DNA from: Hippopus hippopus
Taxonomy: Eukaryota > Mollusca > Bivalvia > Cardiida > Cardiidae
DNA length: 64,000 bases
Assembly (NCBI GenBank): GCA_946811185.2
Contig: OX328108.1
Location: forward strand, 40,566,357-40,630,356
Reading direction: 5' to 3'
Shown: piece by piece, positions 43,280 to 50,768 of the stretch
Layout of the letters: each line of letters opens with the position of its first letter
Position numbering within the stretch: position 1 is the stretch's first letter
Notes under the pieces: model-generated
The model's database searches: none
The model's input: only the letters and a program-made list of their open reading frames with translations
Told to the model about the DNA's origin: nothing
Program-made: the position numbers and the translations under genes

Positions 43280-43864
43280 TTACAATATAGCTCCTAGGAT
43301 AGGGATATTAGCAAATGGACTATTAGGTCCGAGTAAAAGTCCTTTTCCATCATACATTTTTCCTCCTTGCTTTAAATACAACCCATCACCAACGGAAGCT
43401 AATCCTTTACCTTTGTATGGTTTTAAGTATAATCCACATCCATCAGTTTCAACTTGACAAACACATCCTCCTTTTTTAAGATAAAGACCTGACCCCATCG
43501 CTTTCGACACACCTGTTTGAGCTAATCCAGTAAGAGCACCAACACCTAAAGCTGGTAAAACGGTTTTTGCAAGCATCGGCAAAGCTCTAGCAGCTAACCC
43601 AGCCAACATTCCGAGAAAACCCCCTTCTATCTTCATGTTATGTTTAAGTTGTTTTGCAGTCATTTTAATAGTTATACCCTTACCATCCTCATAGGCTTTA
43701 GCTATTTTCCTCGCTTGTGAATTAGTAATTGCTAAAACATCATTACCATGTAAATCTTCATGACCTAAACGAATACTTACTGGACAACCAGCTTTAACAG
43801 TATGTTGAAGCTTTTCCTTTTGTCCTTCTGATATATTTACTTTAACATTAGTGTAACTCGTCAT
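43280..43864 (-). CDS. GLYLK-repeat Polinton protein
   Basis: 194 aa with three zones. The N-terminal 75 residues form a mixed fold (TNVKVNISEGQKEKLQHTVK, TNSQARKIAKAYEDGKGITI). A Gly/Ala-rich hydrophobic stretch (residues 80-120, GGFLGMLAGLAARALPMLAK, GVGALTGLAQTG) could enter a membrane. The tail repeats GLYLKKGG, GLYLKPYKGKG, GLYLKQGG and ends KGLLLGPNSPFANIPILGAIL. Similar proteins occur beside the penton gene in other Polintons. A virion core or membrane-penetration role is inference. TATATAAA directly precedes the ATG. Confidence 0.6.
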   Translation of the reverse strand: MTSYTNVKVNISEGQKEKLQHTVKAGCPVSIRLGHEDLHGNDVLAITNSQARKIAKAYEDGKGITIKMTAKQLKHNMKIEGGFLGMLAGLAARALPMLAKTVLPALGVGALTGLAQTGVSKAMGSGLYLKKGGCVCQVETDGCGLYLKPYKGKGLASVGDGLYLKQGGKMYDGKGLLLGPNSPFANIPILGAIL

Positions 43865-43887
43865 TTTATATACAACTATTTTTTTAT

Positions 43888-44661
43888 TTATCTAGCTTCT
43901 CTAATATGAAACCTAATTGTTAAATTTTCACCTCTAAGATTTAGTAAATTGTCATTTTGGTCAGTAATATTTACCTCTAGGTTATGTATTTCATCTAATG
44001 TTATTGGTAAGTATACTAAATTAATTGGTGTCTCAATTATCTTATATCCAGGTGCAACATCTGGGAAAAAGGAGTAAATAGTGTTTTTTGTTGAACCATT
44101 AACATAACTTCCTGAGATAATATCTATGTTAACGAGCAAACTATTTATGCTAAGAATGTTCACTACATTCTCTGACTCGTAAAATCCTTGTGTATATTTA
44201 GCGCGAGTAAATCCTAATACTTTGGCAATGGAGCCTGGTTGATTAAAATCTACTTGATAACCATCTTCTAAGGTAATAATAGACTTTAGAGTATTGGTGT
44301 TTGCAGAAATGTTAATATAATACTCTTCATTAACTTCATCGTAATGACCCTTTTTTCTCATTTCCTGTTGAATGGTGTCATTAATGCTAACAAGGTCATA
44401 ACTTCCTTCAGGTATTCTTATTTTAATCCATGAATTACCATTGTCTGGAGAATAAACGAATATGTTGTTCGTTTCATTAATGTTTGGAAAAGAGTAGTAA
44501 GTTTCAAGGTTTACTAAAGCTATTTCATATACTTTATCCTTTTCCAGTTGAATTGGAGGATTAAACCTTGTTCTAAAACGTGTTTTGTTGTCGCTTACTA
44601 TAATTTGAAATGATGTTTTATTGTCTGTATTTTTTACAATTTGTTCTAAAAGTTCTTCCAT
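43888..44661 (-). CDS. Minor capsid protein (penton-like, jelly-roll)
   Basis: 257 aa, start MEELLEQIVKNTDNKTSFQI after ATTATAAA. TRFNPPIQLEKDKVYEIALV, LETYYSFPNI, EGSYDLVSINDTIQQEM, VLGFTRAKYTQGFYESENVV, YSFFPDVAPGYKIIE and the end LRGENLTIRFHIREAR match the single jelly-roll minor capsid protein of Polintons. That protein would fill the icosahedral vertices. The frame is intact and length is normal. It lies at the head of the minus-strand capsid gene series, apart from the tiny coiled-coil gene. Confidence 0.85.
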   Translation of the reverse strand: MEELLEQIVKNTDNKTSFQIIVSDNKTRFRTRFNPPIQLEKDKVYEIALVNLETYYSFPNINETNNIFVYSPDNGNSWIKIRIPEGSYDLVSINDTIQQEMRKKGHYDEVNEEYYINISANTNTLKSIITLEDGYQVDFNQPGSIAKVLGFTRAKYTQGFYESENVVNILSINSLLVNIDIISGSYVNGSTKNTIYSFFPDVAPGYKIIETPINLVYLPITLDEIHNLEVNITDQNDNLLNLRGENLTIRFHIREAR

Positions 44662-44724
44662 TTTATAATATTAAAATATAATATTTAATATATAATCAAA
44701 TAGTAATATTATATTCTAATAGGT

Positions 44725-44886
44725 TTATTTAGGTTTATTCTCTTTCTTCATATCACTTACAACCTCCATTAAACCAGCAATAATTAATTCTAATTGTTGT
44801 ATGCGTCTATCCTGTTTAATAACTTGATTTTTAAGAATATCAATAGGTTTTTCTTTTTCCTTTGAAAATATCTTTATACATTTCAT
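44725..44886 (-). CDS. 53-aa coiled-coil protein
   Basis: This small frame reads MKCIKIFSKEKEKPIDILKN then QVIKQDRRIQQLELIIAGLM and a charged tail ending KENKPK. Heptad spacing of hydrophobic residues suggests one coiled coil. The start codon has ATTATAAA directly before it, the same leader as the MCP and penton genes, which is the main support for a real gene. Function is unknown. Confidence 0.55.
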   Translation of the reverse strand: MKCIKIFSKEKEKPIDILKNQVIKQDRRIQQLELIIAGLMEVVSDMKKENKPK

Positions 44887-45334
44887 TTTATAATATTTAA
44901 ATATTTTTTAACACATCAATGCAACCTATTATTAATTAAATAAATATAACGAAATAATTTAATTTAAGAAATCATTTCATTATACTAAAAAAAGGTATTC
45001 AGTTGTTCTAGGGTTTTTCTATATTCTTCAAATTCTGTAATATTAATGTTATCAGTTTAGCCACTCGTACCTATTCATTTTACTTTTATTAAAATGTTAG
45101 ATAATTAGCATTTCCTATATTGCTTTATTGTGATATAGGAAATTTATTGCTTTTGTGGCTGTGTTAATCATAAAACAGATTGGTTTGTTGACGTATAATT
45201 AATCCATGAGTGTGTTTGTGGATTAATTATAATATGATGATGGTGATTTTTGAATTATGGGTAAATCGTCACCAGGTAACTGGGTTAGCATGTTATGTAG
45301 TATATTGAGCCTAAACGATTGAAGTGGGGTTTGT
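44887..45334. other. Only sizeable non-coding gap inside the Polinton, with two hairpins
   Basis: Between the ATPase stop and the coiled-coil start. Besides the doubtful tiny ORF it has two clean hairpins. One has a 10-bp stem TTTCCTATAT/ATATAGGAAA (45111-45120 with 45133-45142). The other has a 13-bp stem TATAATTAATCCA and its complement (45194-45206 with 45219-45231). Both have 12-base loops. They could end the ATPase transcript or act as a replication or packaging site. Confidence 0.6.
44985..45078 (-). CDS. Candidate 31-codon ORF, one base short
   Basis: An ATG at 45078 starts MNRYEWLN and stops at once. The -1 frame, entered at the AAA following CTA, reads TDNINITEFEEYRKTLEQLN and ends TTT TTT TAG. 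The second part looks like a natural amphipathic helix, and the loss of one A in a run repeats the pattern of other genes in this element. It may be non-coding sequence; no homologue is known to me. Confidence 0.25.
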
Positions 45335-46117
45335 TTATACCGACTTAGGTATGTAAAAATTGTCAAAACCGTTTCTATACTTTCCATCATGTTTTTTACT
45401 GGTTAAGTCAATAATAGCGAAACCATGTGGTCTTTCCCATGCCTTTTGACAAAACTTTCTAAACTCATCCTTAGGCATATCTTCACCTACGTGGTCGCTA
45501 TAAATATGATTAATGTTTTTTAAATCTTGTGGGAAAAGACAAATAAAATTAGCGTTTTCTCTAATAGTTTGTCTCGGTAGTCTAAAATAATTCTGTGAGA
45601 GGTAAAAGCAGTCAACATTACTATGCCTTCCTCGAATGTAGTAACACTCACATTTATTTTGCCTTTCTAAAAGTAAATCATCAAAAATCATTAAATTTTT
45701 ATTTTCTGAGTTTAACTCTCTCGGGTCAGGTACATCACTAGCATTTTCAAAGAAGTTGCAATTTATATCCGATTTGTTTTTAATCGTCTTAATCCATTCT
45801 CCGACTAAAGCTGTTGGTGCAATGTTTAGTTCTTGTATGTCATCACGCATGTTAAACAATCTTAAGATACATTCTTTTGGTAGTTTTTCTTCAAAAGCCT
45901 TTTTTAGTATTCGGTATTCCGGTTGAAAAAGGCTTTTTCCGAAAACACTCAAATCGTTGTAGTCAAGCCAACCTGGTCTGAGTAAAAGGTTTAACAATAA
46001 AGTAGTTTTACCACATCCTGATTTTCCTATAATTAAACCCCTAATACTTTTTGGTAAAAGGGAGTGATTAAATCTCTTTGATACTACTTCATTCCATGAT
46101 AAGTTTATAATATCCAT
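45335..46117 (-). CDS. FtsK/HerA-type genome packaging ATPase
   Basis: 260 aa from MDIINLSWNEVVSKRFNHSL, chosen because AAATAAA stands before this ATG and homology starts here, although the frame is open 51 codons further. Walker A is LIIGKSGCGKTTLL and Walker B is NLMIFDDLL. ECYYIRGRHSNVDCFYLSQN contains the arginine and polar residues placed after Walker B in A32-like packaging ATPases, and FRLPRQTIRENANFICLF follows. It would pump DNA into the preformed capsid. The frame is intact. It is divergent from the zinc ribbon/integrase gene with only 33 bp between the starts. Confidence 0.93.
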   Translation of the reverse strand: MDIINLSWNEVVSKRFNHSLLPKSIRGLIIGKSGCGKTTLLLNLLLRPGWLDYNDLSVFGKSLFQPEYRILKKAFEEKLPKECILRLFNMRDDIQELNIAPTALVGEWIKTIKNKSDINCNFFENASDVPDPRELNSENKNLMIFDDLLLERQNKCECYYIRGRHSNVDCFYLSQNYFRLPRQTIRENANFICLFPQDLKNINHIYSDHVGEDMPKDEFRKFCQKAWERPHGFAIIDLTSKKHDGKYRNGFDNFYIPKSV

Positions 46118-46150
46118 TTTATTTAAATATTTTATTTTTTTATATATAAA
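46118..46150. promoter_or_regulatory. 33-bp divergent start region, ATPase / zinc ribbon-integrase
   Basis: This pure A/T-rich spacer separates two oppositely directed ATGs. Rightward it reads TTTATATATAAA then ATG; leftward it ends AATATTTAAATAAA then ATG. Both sets of genes are probably started from here. The TATA-like sequence touches the start codon, which is seen at most genes of the element. Confidence 0.5.
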
Positions 46151-46318
46151 ATGTATTGCGTTAAATGTAAAAAACATACTGATACGAGCAATATAAATTA
46201 TACCGTTTCTAAAAATGGAAGAAATATGATGAGGGGTAAATGTGTGGTTTGTGGAATAACTAAAACACAATTTATAAAAGGAGAGAAAAAAAAACTACTA
46301 ATGGCGGTAGCATCTTAA
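46151..46318 (+). CDS. Zinc-ribbon (DUF5679-like) N-terminal module, frame broken
   Basis: MYCVKCKKHTDTSNINYTVS, then GKCVVCGITKTQF, give a CxxC...CxxC zinc ribbon of the DUF5679 type. In other Polintons such a ribbon is the start of a longer protein. Here the frame closes at TAA (46316-46318) shortly after an A9 run (46286-46294). The -1 frame runs on without a stop into the PLA2-like domain, so this is probably the first module of that protein with one A lost, or a site of slippage. Confidence 0.7.
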   Translation: MYCVKCKKHTDTSNINYTVSKNGRNMMRGKCVVCGITKTQFIKGEKKKLLMAVAS

Positions 46319-46347
46319 ACAAATTTATAAATAATTTACCTGTTGAA

Positions 46348-46665
46348 ATGCATCTTCCCGGTCACAATTTTACGGGGCCAGGTACCAAACTAGATGAAAG
46401 GTTAAATCCTGATTTAACACCGAAGGAATGGAGTAAACCTATAAACCGTGTTGATAAAGCTGCTTATCATCATGATGTTTGCTATCTTAAGCATGATGAT
46501 ACAAAAACTAGAAATGAAATATGTGATAAAGATATGTTAACAGAGGTAGAAGGTATTTACAATCCTAGTATTAGAGAAAAAATGGAAAAGGGTTTGGTAA
46601 GTAAACTCATTGGAACGAAGATGAAATTTGGAATGGGAGTAAAAAAAAAAATTTCGACACTTTAA
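46348..46665 (+). CDS. PLA2-like domain (parvovirus VP1u type)
   Basis: The frame reads MHLPGHNFTGPGTKLDERLN, then INRVDKAAYHHDVCYLKHDD. G-P-G-T-x-L resembles the calcium loop and H-D-x-x-Y the catalytic helix of the short phospholipase A2 domain of parvovirus VP1 N-termini, which breaches endosomal membranes. The frame is open upstream of the Met to the zinc ribbon. It ends in GVKKK at an A11 run (46641-46651); the -1 frame continues directly into the integrase. Activity cannot be judged from sequence alone, and it could also be purely structural. Confidence 0.75.
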   Translation: MHLPGHNFTGPGTKLDERLNPDLTPKEWSKPINRVDKAAYHHDVCYLKHDDTKTRNEICDKDMLTEVEGIYNPSIREKMEKGLVSKLIGTKMKFGMGVKKKISTL

Positions 46666-47570
46666 AAACTTTAGCGGAAGAATTACATAAACCTGTAAAA
46701 AGAAATTTTAAGAAAAGGAGAGTTAGAGTAAACGGTATAGATAGGATATGGGCTGCGGATTTAGTAGACATGCAAGCATTTTCTAAGTTTAATCGTGGTG
46801 TTAAATACCTTCTCGCTGTTATTATTGACATCTTTTCTAAATATGGATATCTGGTGCCATTAAAAGACAAAACAGGAAAATCTGTTGCTATAGCATTAAA
46901 AAGTATTTTTAAGGAGAGAAAACCTGAAAAAATGTGGGTGGATAAGGGTAAAGAGTTTTATAACAAAGATGTAAAAGACTTGGTTGAATTATATTCTACC
47001 GAAAATGAGGAAAAATCTAGTGTGGTTGAGAGATGGATTAGAACAATGAAAGAAAAAATGTGGAAGTATTTTTCCGCTAACTCTACAAACGTTTACATCA
47101 ATGTGCTACCGGATTTGGTTAAAAAATATAATAACACGAGGCATTCATCTATTAAGATGAATCCGGTAGACGCTAGTAAAAAAGAAAATGAAACGAGAGT
47201 TTGGAGAAATCTTTACCCTGATAATCTTGAAATAAAAGACTCTAAACCTAAGTTTTCCGTTGGAGACAAAGTAAGGATAACTAAAAAGAAAAAGACTTTT
47301 GAGAAAGGTTATACAACAAGATGGACTGAGGAGGTTTTTACAGTTTCTGAAGTAAAACTTACATCACCTGTAACATATAAAATTAAAGATTTTAATGGAG
47401 AAGAAATACAAGGTACCTTTTATGAACCTGAACTGCAGAAAACCAGTCAAGAGCTGTATAGGATAGAAAAGGTTATTAAAAAAGGAAAAAAGAAATCTCT
47501 TGTAAAGTGGAAAGGTTATCCTGATGAATTTAATTCATGGGTTGACAATAAAGACATTAGAAATATTTAA
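46653..47570 (+). CDS. Retroviral-type integrase with C-terminal chromodomain
   Basis: Homology begins before the first Met (46770), at ELHKPVKRNFKKRRVRVNGI, so the frame is given from the A11 run. The rve core has its first Asp in IWAADLVDMQ, the second in KMWVDKGKEFYN and the Glu in KSSVVERWIRTM. The last two are 28 residues apart instead of the usual 35. The gap falls before ELYSTENEEK, so about seven residues are missing. KPKFSVGDKVRITKK is the SH3-like end, and IEKVIKKGKKKSLVKWKGYP with the following FNSWVDNKDI is a chromodomain that would bind histone marks. The usual N-terminal HHCC finger is not seen. The enzyme inserts the element and makes the 6-bp duplication. Confidence 0.93.
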   Translation, partial: FDTLKTLAEELHKPVKRNFKKRRVRVNGIDRIWAADLVDMQAFSKFNRGVKYLLAVIIDIFSKYGYLVPLKDKTGKSVAIALKSIFKERKPEKMWVDKGKEFYNKDVKDLVELYSTENEEKSSVVERWIRTMKEKMWKYFSANSTNVYINVLPDLVKKYNNTRHSSIKMNPVDASKKENETRVWRNLYPDNLEIKDSKPKFSVGDKVRITKKKKTFEKGYTTRWTEEVFTVSEVKLTSPVTYKIKDFNGEEIQGTFYEPELQKTSQELYRIEKVIKKGKKKSLVKWKGYPDEFNSWVDNKDIRNI

Positions 47571-47580
47571 CTATAAAAAA

Positions 47581-47997
47581 ATGTCAAATATTTCGATTGA
47601 AAACGTAATTTTACCAAATAAGCCGTTGAACAATTTCGAATTAGAGGGTGCCGCAAAAAGATTAAAGATTCCTTATTTTAGAGGAGTTTTTTTACTAGAT
47701 ACATTACCGAGAAAACCGAGTAAAAAAGAATGTGGTATAGTAAACTTTGATAAAAGTGGTGGACCTGGTACACATTGGGTCGCTTGGTATAAAAATGGTA
47801 AAACTAAAATTTATTTTGATAGTTATGGCATACAACCACCTATTGAAATTCGAGATTATTTAAAAAGCCCAATACAGTACAATACTGACCAATTACAACA
47901 AGCTGGGCAAGTATTTTGCGGTCATTTATGTTTGTACATTCTAAAAGAGTTATCCATGGGTAACGGGTTTCAAAATGTTTTAAATAAACTTTTTTAG
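47581..47997 (+). CDS. Adenain-like cysteine protease
   Basis: 138 aa from MSNISIENVILPNKPLNNFE, whose ATG follows ACTATAAAAAA. The catalytic set of the C5/C48 fold is in order: His in GTHWVAWYKNG, Asp in IYFDSYGIQPP, Gln in LQQAGQ, and Cys in VFCGHLCLYIL. The enzyme matures capsid proteins in adenovirus. Length is usual for the Polinton enzyme. It starts 11 bases after the integrase stop. The frame is intact. Confidence 0.92.
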   Translation: MSNISIENVILPNKPLNNFELEGAAKRLKIPYFRGVFLLDTLPRKPSKKECGIVNFDKSGGPGTHWVAWYKNGKTKIYFDSYGIQPPIEIRDYLKSPIQYNTDQLQQAGQVFCGHLCLYILKELSMGNGFQNVLNKLF

Positions 47998-48011
47998 TAC
48001 TATATAAAAAA

Positions 48012-49310
48012 ATGCCTGTTGACAAATTTGGAAGAATGGAAGATGATAAAACAAGCGATGATGGTGTGTCACTCGCTTACATAAATAATAATTTTTTACG
48101 TAAAGATGGAACAACTGTTGTTACTGGTTCTATAAACATGAATGGTAATACATTAACGAGGGTTAGTAATCCAGTAAATTCTCAAGATGTGGCAACTAAG
48201 GCTTATGTTGATACCAACTCAGGGTTGTTGGATGAAAACGGAGGATACCACGTTAAAAATGGTTATTTAAACATGGGTTTTAATTCGATAAAAAACGTTA
48301 AGGACCCAACAGAATCGCATGAAGCTGCTACTAAAAATTATGTGGATAGGAGTGGTAAAGCAATAGTAGTGGAACCGGATGGTACTTTTTCCGCTGTTGC
48401 AAATATAAATATGAAAGGATATTCGTTAACAAATCTTATAAATCCAGTATATCCACAAGATGCTGCGACTAGGGCTTATGTAGATGGTTTGAGACGAGCT
48501 TTTGTTTACTTAAATGGAGTGTATCTAGCAGTTGAAGACGTTTCTATGGGTGGGCGGAGAATTAGCGATGTAGGAAGCCCTTTAGAAAACCAACAAGCTG
48601 CAAATAAGTTTTATGTAGATACCGTTGTTGAGGCGGCTACCGCGGGTGTAAAAGCTATGACAAAAAAACAAGATGGGTCTTTTTTAATGGATGGTGAAAT
48701 AGATATGAATGATAACCAAATTATTGGATTACCAAATCCTGCTTCCCCTTACTCCGCTGTCAATAAACATTATGTTGATAATGGTGGGGCTATTATAAAA
48801 AATTGGGATGGAACTTTTATGGTAGCGACTAACATAAATCTTCGAGGTTTTTCTTTAAAAAACGCGGCAACCCCAGTAGAAGAGGGAGATTTAGCAACAA
48901 AATCCTACGTGGATAAAGTCTCCCGCCCTATTATAACTGTGTGGGCTGAGGAAAATGGACCACTAGTAGATGGTAGATATGAGTTTTCATTTGGTAATGG
49001 TGCTTCAGGTGTTGAGCATAGGATGGGTGGTTATTGTATGAGTGCTCCGGGTAGAATTATAAGAGGTAGTTTAACGGTTGTTAAAGATGACCCTAATATA
49101 CCAGAAGAGGTAAAAGTTAATATTACGGTAAACGGAGTAGAGCAGGTTGATTACTCTATTATTAAAAAGAAAGATGAGACTTGTAGTTGTGCAGTTTTTC
49201 CTAAACCACTTGAAATAAAACAATGTGACATCATAAACTTTATTTCAAAATCAAACAACCCTACTGCACGTCACTCTTACATATCTATTTTGATAGAGTT
49301 AGACTTGTAA
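48012..49310 (+). CDS. Fiber / receptor-binding protein with six repeats
   Basis: 432 aa, intact. Residues about 25-310 are six repeats of roughly 45 residues, each with a D/N-G-x-x/V turn, an I/L-N/D-M-x-x-x-x-L/I strand, and the end D-x-A-T/N-K-x-Y-V-D (for example SQDVATKAYVD, SHEAATKNYVD, EGDLATKSYVD). The same module builds phage tail fibers. The last 120 residues, from ITVWAEENGPLVDGRYEFSF to SYISILIELDL, form a separate beta-rich head. By analogy to adenovirus fiber it would project from the penton and bind cells. TATATAAAAAA precedes the ATG. Confidence 0.8.
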   Translation: MPVDKFGRMEDDKTSDDGVSLAYINNNFLRKDGTTVVTGSINMNGNTLTRVSNPVNSQDVATKAYVDTNSGLLDENGGYHVKNGYLNMGFNSIKNVKDPTESHEAATKNYVDRSGKAIVVEPDGTFSAVANINMKGYSLTNLINPVYPQDAATRAYVDGLRRAFVYLNGVYLAVEDVSMGGRRISDVGSPLENQQAANKFYVDTVVEAATAGVKAMTKKQDGSFLMDGEIDMNDNQIIGLPNPASPYSAVNKHYVDNGGAIIKNWDGTFMVATNINLRGFSLKNAATPVEEGDLATKSYVDKVSRPIITVWAEENGPLVDGRYEFSFGNGASGVEHRMGGYCMSAPGRIIRGSLTVVKDDPNIPEEVKVNITVNGVEQVDYSIIKKKDETCSCAVFPKPLEIKQCDIINFISKSNNPTARHSYISILIELDL

Positions 49311-49448
49311 AGTGTTAAATATTGTAAAACGGAGTTGAAGGTGATTTTTTATACAAATGACACTACTAATAGAATTAGATTTATAATTACACTAAATAAA
49401 TATAACTCCTTTCTCAATGAGAAGTTATATTTACAAGTTTATTTTCTT

Positions 49449-50156
49449 TTAATGAAGATATCGTTTAACATGTGTTTCCTTTCTACACATAGGACATTTA
49501 TATAAACCATCTTTATCACATGAGTCACATATAGATATATGACCACAATCACAAAATAATACATTAGATTTATTTTCATTACATATAACACATAACTCCT
49601 CATAGAATGTTTTGGTTTCTTGAATTCTTTCTCTAACCATTATATTTTCATACATTTCATTAAATTCCATATCATCAGGGTCTCCAGTTAAATCATCATA
49701 TCTTCCACTAAATTCTATGCAAGGTGAAAGAGTGTAAAAATCTTCTCTAGATACTCCTAATCCCCCAGGCATATATGCCATATCACTTTCAAATAAAAAT
49801 TCTATCTGACTTTTATATGTTTCTAAATATTTATCATTTTCTGGTCTAACATCAATCCAATAACAACCAACTCTTTTCATTGAAGGATGTGTGTTATCAT
49901 AAAGTCCAACCCACATAGTTAAATCATGTTTACCAAATTGATGCATATCTTTACTAAAACAATAATAAATAACTGCTTTTGCTTTTTGTAAAGTTCTATG
50001 ATATTTTTTACCATAAAGACCTGGGAAAAATACTTTCCCCCCTGGATTTTCATAAACAGGTATTTCATTATATTTAGTTTGTATATGATTTTCTAATTTT
50101 TGTAATTCATTAGGAGTAAATTTATCTAACACGTTTATTTTATTAACTAACTCCAT
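49449..50156 (-). CDS. RING-finger protein, accessory gene
   Basis: 235 aa. Residues 1-185 have no family I can name (FFPGLYGKKYHRTLQKAKAV, DLTMWVGLYDNTHPSMKRVG, MPGGLGVSREDFYTLSP). The C-terminus is a C3HC4 RING: CVICNENKSN, CDCGHISICDSCD, KCPMCRKE. Such fingers usually make the protein an E3 ubiquitin ligase; inhibitors of apoptosis end in a similar way. It is not one of the standard Polinton genes, is transcribed against its neighbours, and lies just inside the old right repeat, a usual site for acquired cargo. The unknown N-terminal region may select the target. The frame is intact. Confidence 0.75.
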   Translation of the reverse strand: MELVNKINVLDKFTPNELQKLENHIQTKYNEIPVYENPGGKVFFPGLYGKKYHRTLQKAKAVIYYCFSKDMHQFGKHDLTMWVGLYDNTHPSMKRVGCYWIDVRPENDKYLETYKSQIEFLFESDMAYMPGGLGVSREDFYTLSPCIEFSGRYDDLTGDPDDMEFNEMYENIMVRERIQETKTFYEELCVICNENKSNVLFCDCGHISICDSCDKDGLYKCPMCRKETHVKRYLH

Positions 50157-50216
50157 ACTTTTATTTATTTTAATATGTTTCTAATAAAAAATTCAAAAAA
50201 TTTTTTTTATAAAAAA

Positions 50217-50314
50217 TATATAATTGAATTATAGGTGTGTTCATCCATGTAAGTATGTTATGCATATAATATACAGACCATGCATATTATATGTAGTATT
50301 ACTTAGCCAATTAG
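50217..50314. repeat. Remnant of an older Polinton right inverted repeat
   Basis: These 98 bp are identical to 52654-52751 and, reversed, to 34806-34903. They begin at TATATAATTGAATTATAGG, which would be the inner border of an original repeat of about 400 bp. They break off at CCAATTAG, where sequence from inside PolB takes over. The last two bases (AG) are shared by both partners of the junction. Confidence 0.85.
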
Positions 50315-50324
50315 AAAGTATAAT

Positions 50325-50768
50325 ATGCATATACCTTCAGGTTTTGGTTATTTTATTAAGTCTCGTTTTGAGGATGTATATAAGTCTAAATTAGAGCAGT
50401 ATACAGGAGAGGATGCCGTCGACCAATTTTTATTAAGATTAATTAAGGATGTTAAAGAAATAGCAAATATTAGTCCTAAACCAATTAATAAACTTACTAT
50501 TGAGGAAAATATTAAACATAATAATTCTAGTAAATGTTGGATTTGTGAAAAACCATTTACTAAAGATGATTTAAGGGTTAAAGACCATTGTCATTTTTCA
50601 GGTAGGTATAGAGGAGCGGCCCATAAAAGTTGCAACTCACTCTATAGAAGACCTAGGATTACCCCGGTATACTTACATAATCTTAGTAGGTATGATGCTC
50701 ATTTATTTATAAAAAAGCTAGTATGTATGAACCTAGTTGTATTGCATCAAACACAGAAACTTATATAA
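50325..50768 (+). pseudogene. 5'-truncated PolB copy in the right repeat, exonuclease end
   Basis: Identical to the last 147 codons of the exonuclease section at 36789-38003. It begins only where the inverted repeat begins, so it lacks the N-terminal region and Exo I. The first Met (MHIPSGFGYF) is internal in the full-length gene. The same A AAA AAG heptamer occurs at 50711-50717. It is best viewed as repeat sequence, not as an independent gene. Confidence 0.85.

Noticed and set aside
46348..46665. Venom-type secreted phospholipase
   Set aside because: No signal peptide or cysteine framework of secreted PLA2. Sequence order and position match the capsid-associated VP1u-like domain.
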